A stretch of 9,279 nt of DNA from CAZNRY01 sp964575675 (GCA_964575675.1 CAZNRY010000161.1:1-9279); one strand, 5' to 3'. Counted from the first letter of the stretch, positions 1 through 7,448 are shown. Numbers and translations are program-made. Notes: generated by a model from the letters alone, not told the origin.

Positions 1-2447
1 AGACCCTCCGGGCGCATGATGAACGGGTGCCTCGATCCGGGGGGCCAGGGACCATCCGGGACATCCCCCTCCCAGCCTCCCTTCCCGTCCGCCAAGGCCG
101 GGTTCCAGCGGATGACCCACCGCTTGGAATCCCACGGCCGCCCCTCGGCATCGACCGAGGCGCGGTTGTAGAGGATCCTTCGATTGACAGGCCAACACCA
201 TGCCCACTTCGGGTAGAGCCCGATCTTGTTGGCTCCATCCTCCAACGACCGGCGGGCCATCAAATTCCCTGTGTCCGTGTATGACCCGCAGTAGATCCAG
301 CTCCCGCACGCCGTCGAACCATCCGCCAGGAGAAAAGCGAAACTGGGGACCTGCTGTCCCGCCTTGAACGGCTTATCGTTCGCCGTCGCGTCGCGGAGGA
401 ACCGGCCGTTGATCTCCTTCGCGACCATGTGAATATCAGGCTCCTCGTGCTCGCCGTAGTTCCACTCCAGGTGAAGGATCGGATCCGGGAAGGCCCCACC
501 CCCCGCGTAGGCTTCCTTCAGGCCGCGGATCAGCCGGCTGACGATGTAGGCGTCGGACTTCGCGTCGCCCGCGGGATCCACCGCCTTGTAGCGCCACTGG
601 GCCCAGCGGCCGCTGTTGACGACGCTCCCCTCCTTCTCCATGGAGGCGGCGGCGGGGAGCAGGAAGACCTCGGTCTTGACCTTCGCGGGGTCAACCCCGG
701 GCCGCTTCCAGAAGATGGATGTCTCGGTTTGAAAGAGGTCGATCGAGACGAGCCAGTCCAGGTTCGACAGCGCGTCGCGCTCCTTGTTCGAGTTGGGACC
801 GCTGACCGCCGGGTTCATGCCAAAGCAGTACAGTCCCTTGAGCTTCCCCTTGTGCATCGCCTCGAAGAGCGAGATGAACGAGTAGTTGCCGCTCGCCTTG
901 GGGATGTAGTTGTAGGCGAAGTCGTTCGCTTCCGTCGCGTGGTCTCCCCACCAGGCCTTCAGAAGGCTCACGATGTATTTCGGGTAGTTCTGCCACCAGT
1001 TCGCGCTCATCGGATCGGTCGACTTCGGGACGGCCTTTTCCAGGTAGTCCTTGAGGAGATCCTCCCCCTTGCCCGGCGCCCGAAGATATCCGGGGAGGAG
1101 GTGGAAGAGGAGTCCCATATCCGTCGAGCCCTGGACGTTTGATTCCCCGCGCAGGGCGTTGACCCCGCCTCCCGCCATCCCGATGTTGCCGAGGAGTAGC
1201 TGGAGAATCGTGTACGTCCGGACGTTCTGCGTTCCGTTTGTGTGCTGGGTCGTGCCCATCGCATAGAGCCAGGTTCCGACCCTGTCGGGCGCCCATGTGG
1301 AAGTGAATGCCTCGCACACCTTCCGGTACGGTTCCTCGGGGGCTCCCGTGATCCTCCTGACCGTAGTCTCGTCGTACCGGGCGAAGTGCTTCTTCATGAG
1401 CTGGAAGACGCAGCGCGGATTCTCCATGGTCATGTCGCGCTTTGGGACACCGTTTCCGTCCAGCTCATAGGTCCAGGATTTCTTGTCGTAGGCGCGTTTC
1501 GATGGGTCGTAGCCTGAAAAGAGGCCATCGCTGAATCCGAACTCGGGGTTGATCAAGAACGTCGCATTCGTGTAGTGGCGCACGTATTCGCGCTGGATGC
1601 GATCGTTCTGGAGCGCATAGTTGATGATCCCGCTGACGAGGGGGATGTCCGTGCCCGAGCGGAACTTGCAGTAGACGTCAGCGAAGGCCGCGGTCCGCGT
1701 GTAGCGAGGATCGAGGCAGAGGACAATGGCGCCCCTCTCCTTTGTCTTCCGGATCCAGCGGGTGCCGAGGGGGTGATTCTCGGCTGCGTTGCTCCCACAG
1801 ATCATGACGACGTCGGCATTCGTCATGTCGATCCAGTGGTTTGTCATCGCGCCCCGACCCAAGGAGGCCGCCAAACTGGCGACCGTGGAGCTGTGTCAGA
1901 TCCTGGCTTGATGTTCCAGCCAGGCGACCCCCATCGCCCGCATGGCCTTCGAGAGGAGGTAGCACTCCTCCGTGTCGAGCGCGGCGCCCCCCAGACAGGC
2001 AATGCCGTCCGTGCGATTCACCGTCGCGGCACCGTCCTTGGCGACCCAGGTTTCATCGCGGGTCTTCTTCGTCAGCTCGATGATCCGCCTCATCGCGTCG
2101 TCCCATGACATCTCTTCCCAGGAATCGGCGCCCGGCTTGCGGTGGAGGACCTTGGTTAGGCGGCGGTCGTTGTGGTTGAGCTGATAGATTGAGGCGCCCT
2201 TGCTGCACAACGCCCCTTCGTTGATGGGGTGATCGGGATCGCCCTCGATGTTCACGATCGCGCCATCCCGCGTGTGAACAATCTGCCCGCATCCAACCCC
2301 GCAGTACGGGCATATCGTCGTGGTCTCCTTGGCGTGCTGGATCTTGCGGGGAGCCGACTCCTTCTCATCTTCCGCCTTTGCCGGAACGAGCCCCAGAAAA
2401 GGCGCAGCCCCCACGGTTCCCAAGAAGAATCGGCGAGACACCTTCAT
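1..2447 (-). CDS. fdnG: Selenocysteine formate dehydrogenase, catalytic alpha subunit (FDH-N/O type), Tat-exported, 3' end beyond window
   Basis: Molybdenum/tungsten-bis-MGD enzyme that oxidises formate to CO2 on the outer face of the membrane. About 815 codons are visible; family members are near 1000 residues, so the C-terminus lies off the left edge. Seen: a twin-arginine signal (SRRFFLG, residues 4-10) followed by a hydrophobic stretch to about AKA at 25; a 4Fe-4S motif with Cys46, Cys49, Cys53 and Cys81, then SKG with Lys83; and an in-frame UGA as codon 184 preceded by EHQAR and followed by His185 and FGRGAMTNHW (196-205). This matches the Sec-His active site of E. coli FdnG. GSNAAENHPLG (218-228) and DPRYTRTA belong to the cofactor-binding region. 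I translated the whole stretch below the UGA to base 3 without another stop. The start is ATG, with AGGGGAGGA 5 bases upstream inside the end of fdhE. The ATG overlaps the fdhE stop, suggesting translational coupling. The Fe-S beta subunit probably follows off the left edge. Confidence 0.95.
1866..1884 (-). promoter_or_regulatory. Bacterial SECIS-like hairpin directing Sec insertion
   Basis: Starting 12 bases after the UGA, the minus strand reads GGTCGCC, AGTTT, GGCGGCC. This folds into a 7-bp stem (one U-G pair) with the five-base loop AGUUU. E. coli fdnG and fdhF have a hairpin at a similar distance with loops AGUCU and GGUCU, in which the G-U pair of loop bases and a nearby U contact SelB. 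The G-U is kept here. The hairpin lies entirely within coding sequence (residues about 188-194). Function is inferred from position, fold and loop. Confidence 0.8.
1896..1898 (-). other. In-frame UGA read as selenocysteine (Sec184)
   Basis: The minus-strand TGA falls between codons for EHQARI and HSSTVASLAA. In E. coli FdnG the selenocysteine occupies the same place, before His and before the FGRGAMTNHW block. Homologous sequence continues in the same frame on both sides, so this is recoding and not chain termination. The organism must therefore have selA/selB/selC/selD, none of which is in this window. Confidence 0.95.
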
Positions 2448-3316
2448 GACGGTCCTCCCCTCTTGCGATTGCTACCCATTCCAGCCCGTCGCCACTCGGT
2501 AGGCGCGCCTTCCCCCGTCAACGGTACGAACCCCTCGCGCACAGCTGTCGCGTCGAGTTCGCCGCTCATGAGATCTTCCAAATCCGTTCGGACCGGACTT
2601 CTTTCCCCGCTTGACGTTCGCAGGTCGATTGTCTTGACGTAGCAGCGGCACTTCTCGCAGTAATCGACCCGGCGGTCGATCTCTTCGTCCAGTTTGAAAT
2701 AACCGAGGGTCGCGCTGTCCGTGTTTCCGCATGAGAGGCAGCGCAAGCGCCTCACGGGCCACTCGACGCCGCAGTAGCGGCACCAGAGCCGCCGCTGCCC
2801 ACCGTCGGGCATGTGCACGGCGAGGGCCGCCTCTTGACCGCACGCTGGGCAGGTCGCGCCGGCCTTTTCGATCTCCACGAGTTCCGGGTTGAATCCATGC
2901 GCCGCGACCGCGAAAAACGGCCGGGCGAGAAACACCCCGATGAAGTGGAGGACCTGGGTCGGCACACCAAGGCGCTCGGCGAACAGGTCGATGGCTGACC
3001 CGTCCCGGTCGAGAATCGCCCGCAGGAATGCGATGGCAGAAAGTGTTCCCGCGTCCACGGCCTCGATCAGCCGATCCAGCACGACGCGATTCGATGCGGC
3101 ACTCGAGCGCAGATCGGCGAGCAACTCGCGCAGAATCACCTGAACCTGGTCCGGGTCGGGATGAATCGCCGTCGCATCGATCCAAGGAAGGCCCATCGCC
3201 AGGCGCGCACGGCACTCCGCATCAGGCGGGATGTCGATGTGGATTGATCCTGTCCACTTCTCGATACGACCTGCGTAGCTCTCTAGGAAGGCTGTAATCG
3301 GCTCGGACCCGCTCAC
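2444..3316 (-). CDS. fdhE: Formate dehydrogenase accessory protein FdhE
   Basis: Cytoplasmic accessory protein needed for active respiratory formate dehydrogenase; it binds the catalytic subunit before Tat export. The product is 290 residues, close to E. coli FdhE (about 309). Four CxxC pairs are visible: Cys156/159 (CPACG), Cys179/182 (CRYCG), Cys193/196 (CLSCG) and Cys220/223 (CEKC). This is the rubredoxin-like metal-binding pattern of the family, and the spacing and surrounding residues (VEWPVRRLRC, YFKLDEE, YVKTIDL) resemble FdhE. The N-terminal 150 residues are helical and poorly conserved, as usual. The start is GTG, with AGGGGGG 5 bases upstream. The stop TGA overlaps the ATG of the alpha-subunit gene (ATGA), so the two form an operon in which the chaperone is made just before its client. 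Confidence 0.93.
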   Translation of the reverse strand: MSGSEPITAFLESYAGRIEKWTGSIHIDIPPDAECRARLAMGLPWIDATAIHPDPDQVQVILRELLADLRSSAASNRVVLDRLIEAVDAGTLSAIAFLRAILDRDGSAIDLFAERLGVPTQVLHFIGVFLARPFFAVAAHGFNPELVEIEKAGATCPACGQEAALAVHMPDGGQRRLWCRYCGVEWPVRRLRCLSCGNTDSATLGYFKLDEEIDRRVDYCEKCRCYVKTIDLRTSSGERSPVRTDLEDLMSGELDATAVREGFVPLTGEGAPTEWRRAGMGSNRKRGGPS

Positions 3317-3350
3317 CGTATCCCCCCTGATCCACTCCGTTTGGAGCGAT

Positions 3351-3407
3351 CGTGAAACGGCGCCTCCGCAGGCTCGCCAGCGCGACCCACCGAATCCGTG
3401 AAACGGC
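3351..3407. repeat. Direct repeat CGTGAAACGGC in the fdhE 5' leader
   Basis: The 11-base plus-strand string cgtgaaacggc occurs at 3351-3361 and 3397-3407, 46 bases apart, between the candidate promoter and the fdhE ribosome binding site. It could be a paired binding site for a regulator or an RNA-binding protein. It may also be chance, since only two copies are present. Confidence 0.4.
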
Positions 3408-3430
3408 TACGATCATCCTGGCCTTGAGAC

Positions 3431-3459
3431 ATTATTCACTTGCCGTGGGGGTATGGAAA
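3431..3459 (-). promoter_or_regulatory. Candidate sigma70-type promoter for fdhE-fdnG
   Basis: On the minus strand TTTCCA (3454-3459) and AATAAT (3431-3436) are separated by 17 bases, matching 4/6 and 5/6 of the TTGACA/TATAAT consensus. The spacing and its place about 115 bases before the GTG start favour it. It is a visual match only, in an organism whose promoter consensus is unknown. Confidence 0.35.
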
Positions 3460-3539
3460 GTACCTTCTCAGTTTCGTGCAAGAAAACATCGAGGATCGGG
3501 CGTTTGCTATGCCTGAAAAGACATAGAGGTCGGCAGTCG

Positions 3540-3634
3540 CCACAAGGCCCTCAGCCTCGCCTTGCGGGAAACGCTGAGAACCCCCTGGGGTTTGGGGCCG
3601 GGCAACCGTCGGCAACGAGCCCAAGATCGCCCGG
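3540..3634 (-). other. Candidate structured RNA segment between the surface-protein gene and fdhE
   Basis: Two hairpins are fully paired only in the minus-strand RNA. Hairpin one is 3627-3634 with 3598-3605 (8 bp). Hairpin two is 3559-3567 with 3540-3548 (9 bp, 10-base loop). Each contains one G-U pair that would be an A-C mismatch in plus-strand RNA, so the fold points to minus-strand transcription. The loop of hairpin two carries GCTGAG (3550-3555), which can pair with CTCAGC at 3573-3578. That gives either a pseudoknot or an alternative structure. No U-tract follows, so it is not a classical terminator. It may be the 3' UTR of the surface-protein gene or an upstream leader of fdhE. I do not recognise a known riboswitch class. 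The rest of 3317-3660 holds no credible gene. Confidence 0.35.
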
Positions 3635-3660
3635 TTATGGGCTGCGGCCTACCCGTTCAG

Positions 3661-6600
3661 CTACCGTCCCGACACCATGACGAGCTTCCGCACTTCCGTC
3701 CCCGAGGCGGCCCTCACCCGCACGAAGTAGATCCCCGTCGCGACGGGTGTGCCGGAAGCGTCCCGACCGTCCCACTGGAGATTGTGATACCCCGCGGTGA
3801 ACGGCTGATCGCTCGCAAGATCCGCGATCCGGCGGCCGGAGGCATCGAACACCTCGGCCCGGATCCTGCCAGGAGCGGGAAGTCCGAAGGCGAGCTCGAC
3901 GTGGTCACGGCTCGGATTCGGGCGCGGCGCGAGTAGCTCGAAACTGAGCGGGATCCTCGCAGCGTCGTCCTCCACGTCCGAGGGACTCAGGACATGGATC
4001 GTCACGGTCGCCATGTCGGTCGCGTCGAGGCCGTCAGAGATGATGTAGGCGAAGCTGTCCGTCCCCGTGTAGCTCGCCGGCGGGTTGTAGGTGAAGCTGC
4101 CGTTCGCGGCCACGGACACGGTCCCGCCCTGGACGGAACTTCCATCCGCCAATACAACGGTGATGGGATTCAGGTCGAAGTCGCTGTCGTTGGCGAGCAC
4201 TCCGAGCGTGGGGACGGTGAGCAGCGTGTTCATCGTCGTGTAGTAGGTGTCATCCAGGGCCACGGGCGCGTGGTTGAACGGATCGCCCGAGAGGCTCGTG
4301 ATCGTGATGTCGTTACCGGTCTTGCCGATGTAACTGATCTTGAACGGATACGGGCCGAGGTTGAAGAGCGCATCCTGGGGCAATCCGTTGAAGGCGCCGC
4401 TCACGGCGTCGGTCCCGTCATTGTTGACGAGCACGAAGACCTGCCCCTGCGCGGGGGTGAATCCGAGGTTCGGGAACAGGCTCGCGGCGGCGTCGATCGA
4501 GATCGTCCCCGTGACGGCCAGCTGGTCGTAGGTGCCGCCGGGCAGCGAGCCGTTCATTTGCATGTAGAGGTAGGTGTTCGCGTTGAAGACGACGTTGCCG
4601 CTGGTCAGCTTGCCGACGGCTCCGCCAAGACTCTGCCCTGGCTGGATGCTGGATGAGCTGTTGAGCGTGATTGGTCCGGTCGTTCCCTTGCCGCTGACTG
4701 CAGCGTTGCCGAAGCCGCCGGTCGTGATGGCGCTCGCCGTCTGCACACCGTCGATCTCCCCTCTCTGCGAGATCGTCGTCGGACCGGTGTAGGTGTTGGG
4801 GCCGGAGAGGATGATCACGTCCCCCATCGCCAAGCCGCCCGATCCGTGGATCAACCCGGCCGCGTTGACCTGGGAGTCGAAGGTGAGCAGGTTCGGCCCG
4901 AGGTCGATGTCTCCATTCAGATTGAGAGGACCGCAACAGATCGCGCCGCCGATCGTCTGGGGCGCCATGATCTGGATGTCGTTATTGATCGTGTTGGCGG
5001 CGGTCGTGCTCGAGATCCCGTCCGTGAGACCAAAGGAGTTTCCGCTTATGACGTAGTTGCTGCCGCTGAAGAGGATGCTCTTGAAGACCAGGCCGTCGGT
5101 CAGGTCGTCCGTGTTGGTGAGGTTGGCCGCGCCGGACGGGAAGACCAGCGGGTCGCCCGCGCCGGGGACTCCACCCAGCCAGTTGCCCGGATTCGACCAC
5201 AGGGCGTTCACTGCGCCGGTCCAGGTCTTGGCGGCCGCGATCACGGTCAACTCGATGTCGTTGCCGGTGCCGCCGACATAGCTGATCTTGAACGTGTTGG
5301 CGCTCAGGTTGAACGTCGCCCCCTCCGGCAGGCCGTTGAATGTCCCGACGACGGGATCCACTCCGTCGTTGTCCACGATCACCTGCGATTGGAAGAGAAG
5401 GGGCGTGTAGCCGAGCTGCGGGTAGAGGCTCGCCCCGGCGTTGATGGTGACCGTGCCCGTGACCTTCAGCCGATCGTGGTCGACGGCCGGCAGGACGCCA
5501 TTCAACTGCACGAGGAAGTACGAGTTCGTGTTCCAGGTGACGCTGCCGCTGTTCAATCCGCCGACGCTGTAGCCGAAGCTCTGGCCCGGCTGGATGCTGG
5601 CCGAGCTGTTGAGCGTGACCGGCCCGATCGTCCCTATGCCGCTCACGACCGCGTTGCTGAAGCCGCCGGCGGTCACCGTGCTGCCAGGCTGCACGCCGTC
5701 GATCTGGCCCCGTTGCGAGATCGTCGTCGGTCCCGAGTAGGAGTTCGTGCCCGAGAGGGTGATCACATCACCCATCGCGAGGCCGCCCGAGCCGCTGATG
5801 ATGGACGAGATGTTGACCTGGTTGTCGAGGGTCAGGAGGTAGGACCCGAGGTAGAGGGTTCCGCCCAAATTGAGCGGGCCGCAGCAGACCGCCCCGCCGA
5901 AGGTCTGCGGCGCGTAGATCTGAATGTCGCTGTTGATCGAGTTGGGTGCGACGGTGCTCGAGATCCCGTTCGTCAGGCCGATCACGCCCCCGCTGATCGA
6001 GTAGTTGCCGCCGGTGAAGAGGATGAGCTTGAAGGGCAGGCTGTCACCGAGGTCGTTCACGTTCGTGAGGTTTGCCGCTCCGGACGGGAAGACGATCGGG
6101 TCGCCGGGTCCAGGGACTCCTCCCTGCCAGTTGCCGGGGTTCGACCACAGCGCGTTCACCGCGCCGGTCCAGGTCTTGGCGGCAGCGGTCACCGTCAGCA
6201 CGATGTCATTACCCGTACCGCCCACGTAGCTGATCTGAAACTCGTTCGCGCTCAGGTTGATCGTGGCGCCTTCCGGCAGGCCGCTGAAGGTTCCGGTCAC
6301 CGGGTCGGCCCCGTCGTTGTCCACGAGGACAAACGAATGACCCAAGCTGGGCGAGTAACCAAGCTGCGGGAGCAGGCTGGCGCCCGCATTGATCGTGACC
6401 GTGCCCGTGACCTTCAGTTGGTCGTGGCTGACGGCCGGGACCGTTCCGTTGAGCTGCGTGAGGAAGTACGAGTTCGTGTCGAAAAGGACGCTGCCGCTAT
6501 TCAACCTGCCCACGCTGCTGCCGAAGTTCTGGCCCGGCTGGATGCTGGCCGAGCTGTTGAGTGTGACCGCGCCGGTCGTGCCGATTCCGCTCACGTTGGC

Positions 6601-7215
6601 GTTGCTGAAGCTACCGGCGGTCACCGTGCTGCCGGGCTGCGAGCCGTCGACCTGGCCCCGCTGCGAGATGGTCGTCGGGCCCGTGTAGGTGTTGTTGGCG
6701 GAGAGGGTGATCACGTCGCCCATCGCGAGACCGCCCGTTCCGAAGATCAGGCCCGCGGCGTTGACCTGGTTGTCGAAAGTCAGGAGGTTCGCGCCGAGGT
6801 CGATCGTGCCGTTCAGATTGAGCGGACCGCAGCAGATCGCCCCACCCATGGTCTGTGGCGCCATGACCTGGATGTTGACGTTGACCGTGTTGGGGGCGGT
6901 GCTGCTGGTGATCCCGTTGGTGAGCCCAAGGGCGTTGCCGTTGATGACATAGTTGCTGCCCAGGAAGGTGATGTCGTAGAAGACCGTCCCGGCGGCAAGA
7001 TCGTTCGTGTTCGTCTTGTTGATGGCGGTGGCGCCGAAGGCGATCCGATCGCCCGCGGCCGGGACGCCGCCGGTCCAGTTGCCCGGCGTCGACCAGAGGT
7101 TGTTCACCGCGCCGGTCCAGGTCTTCGTGTCGGCGCGCGCCACCGCCGTAGAACCGAGTACCAGCAGGGCGACGATTACGATTTGGAAGGCCGACAACTT
7201 CATCGACTTGCTCAT
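3661..7215 (-). CDS. Secreted beta-strand repeat protein with three 316-residue repeats, cadherin/Ig-like domain and FlgD/T9SS-like C-terminal domain
   Basis: A predicted extracellular or surface structural protein of 1184 residues. Residues 1-28 form a Sec signal peptide with a hydrophobic core at about 11-26 and a likely cut at ARA|D. Residues 31-346, 347-662 and 663-978 are three tandem repeats, each starting TWTGAV.NxLW..PGNW. Each contains a segment like NTYTGPTTISQRG and ends with GLPEGAT..LS...F.ISYVGGTGNDI. This is typical of autotransporter-associated beta-strand (PATR-like) beta-helix proteins. Residues about 983-1075 are a cadherin/Ig-like domain (VLANDSDFDLNPI, SFTYNPPASYTGTDSFAY). 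Residues about 1092-1184 resemble the FlgD Ig-like or T9SS type A sorting domain (RPNPSRDHVELAFGLP, VFDASGRRI, GIYFVRV, KLVMV). No autotransporter barrel is present. The start is ATG, with AAGGAG 6 bases upstream. No enzymatic motif is seen and the ligand is unknown. Its position between formate dehydrogenase genes does not by itself imply a shared function. Confidence 0.9.
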   Translation of the reverse strand: MSKSMKLSAFQIVIVALLVLGSTAVARADTKTWTGAVNNLWSTPGNWTGGVPAAGDRIAFGATAINKTNTNDLAAGTVFYDITFLGSNYVINGNALGLTNGITSSTAPNTVNVNIQVMAPQTMGGAICCGPLNLNGTIDLGANLLTFDNQVNAAGLIFGTGGLAMGDVITLSANNTYTGPTTISQRGQVDGSQPGSTVTAGSFSNANVSGIGTTGAVTLNSSASIQPGQNFGSSVGRLNSGSVLFDTNSYFLTQLNGTVPAVSHDQLKVTGTVTINAGASLLPQLGYSPSLGHSFVLVDNDGADPVTGTFSGLPEGATINLSANEFQISYVGGTGNDIVLTVTAAAKTWTGAVNALWSNPGNWQGGVPGPGDPIVFPSGAANLTNVNDLGDSLPFKLILFTGGNYSISGGVIGLTNGISSTVAPNSINSDIQIYAPQTFGGAVCCGPLNLGGTLYLGSYLLTLDNQVNISSIISGSGGLAMGDVITLSGTNSYSGPTTISQRGQIDGVQPGSTVTAGGFSNAVVSGIGTIGPVTLNSSASIQPGQSFGYSVGGLNSGSVTWNTNSYFLVQLNGVLPAVDHDRLKVTGTVTINAGASLYPQLGYTPLLFQSQVIVDNDGVDPVVGTFNGLPEGATFNLSANTFKISYVGGTGNDIELTVIAAAKTWTGAVNALWSNPGNWLGGVPGAGDPLVFPSGAANLTNTDDLTDGLVFKSILFSGSNYVISGNSFGLTDGISSTTAANTINNDIQIMAPQTIGGAICCGPLNLNGDIDLGPNLLTFDSQVNAAGLIHGSGGLAMGDVIILSGPNTYTGPTTISQRGEIDGVQTASAITTGGFGNAAVSGKGTTGPITLNSSSSIQPGQSLGGAVGKLTSGNVVFNANTYLYMQMNGSLPGGTYDQLAVTGTISIDAAASLFPNLGFTPAQGQVFVLVNNDGTDAVSGAFNGLPQDALFNLGPYPFKISYIGKTGNDITITSLSGDPFNHAPVALDDTYYTTMNTLLTVPTLGVLANDSDFDLNPITVVLADGSSVQGGTVSVAANGSFTYNPPASYTGTDSFAYIISDGLDATDMATVTIHVLSPSDVEDDAARIPLSFELLAPRPNPSRDHVELAFGLPAPGRIRAEVFDASGRRIADLASDQPFTAGYHNLQWDGRDASGTPVATGIYFVRVRAASGTEVRKLVMVSGR
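4282..7125 (-). repeat. Three tandem 948-bp repeats inside the surface-protein gene
   Basis: The units are 6178-7125 (first in the protein), 5230-6177 (second) and 4282-5229 (third). All are exactly 948 bp with no net insertion or deletion. The shared plus-strand string gccggtccaggtctt recurs at 5215, 6163 and 7111, exactly one period apart. The units have diverged in sequence but are still clearly alignable, which points to internal duplication under a length constraint. They are coding repeats, not a mobile element. Confidence 0.93.
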
Positions 7216-7346
7216 CGAACACTCCTTCAGGAATGGTTGCGAAGCCGGACCAAGATCTGAACAGACATCGAGTGCTTTGCTCGCGTCGCCGGTTCTCGCG
7301 AAACTCCGTCAAACGCGAGCTACTTCACAAGATTAGTATTGATTAC

Positions 7347-7375
7347 ATTGTCGCATATTCGGTCGTATCTGTCGA
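7347..7375 (-). promoter_or_regulatory. Candidate promoter for the surface-protein gene
   Basis: On the minus strand TCGACA (7370-7375) and GACAAT (7347-7352) are separated by 17 bases, matching 5/6 and 4/6 of the sigma70 consensus. It lies in the AT-richer island about 130 bases before the ATG. TGTAAT just downstream (plus strand attaca, 7341-7346) is a competing -10 candidate. Visual match only. Confidence 0.3.
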
Positions 7376-7400
7376 CATTAATGCGAGTCGCGTATCGTGT

Positions 7401-7419
7401 TGTGACGTAATGTGTTACA
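7401..7419. promoter_or_regulatory. Imperfect palindrome, possible regulator site
   Basis: TGTGAC (7401-7406) and GTTACA (7414-7419) form half-sites with one mismatch and a 7-base centre. The CRP/FNR superfamily binds related palindromes, but the spacing here is 2 bases longer than a standard CRP site (TGTGA-N8-TTACA instead of N6). The regulator is therefore unassigned. Confidence 0.25.
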
Positions 7420-7448
7420 GTGCCGTCATCATGGGGACCGTGCCCTAT

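Noticed and set aside
691..1317. 208-codon minus-strand open frame, start near 1317
   Set aside because: It is in a different frame from the formate dehydrogenase sequence that runs through the same bases. It has low-complexity Arg/Gly-rich composition and no domain.
429..2108. Plus-strand open frames at 429-1142 and 1575-2108 over the formate dehydrogenase gene
   Set aside because: They are codon-aligned antisense shadows of the alpha subunit, whose motifs and continuous homologous translation are clear.
1896..2447. A complete 183-residue protein or a pseudogene ending at the TGA
   Set aside because: The TGA is at the family's selenocysteine position, is followed by a SECIS-like hairpin, and the same frame continues with conserved sequence and no other stop.
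3317..3430. Sigma54 promoter (GG-N10-GC) before fdhE
   Set aside because: The closest match (CTGGCGAGCCTGC on the minus strand) has only 7 bases between the GG and GC elements, which is incompatible with sigma54 spacing.
3453..3936. Plus-strand open frames between fdhE and the surface-protein gene
   Set aside because: They overlap the 3' end of the surface-protein gene in antisense or cover the structured intergenic stretch, and show no domain.
4282..7125. CRISPR array or mobile-element repeats
   Set aside because: The repeats are 948 bp, contiguous, in frame and within one coding sequence, with no spacers, terminal inverted repeats or transposase.
4846..7260. 804-codon open frame on the plus strand opposite the surface-protein gene
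   Set aside because: It is codon-aligned antisense to a well-supported gene. Stops there need TTA, CTA or TCA codons in the sense gene, which are rare in this GC-rich coding sequence, and the tandem repeats copy the open frame. Its product is Arg/Asp/Val/Gly-rich with no recognisable domain.
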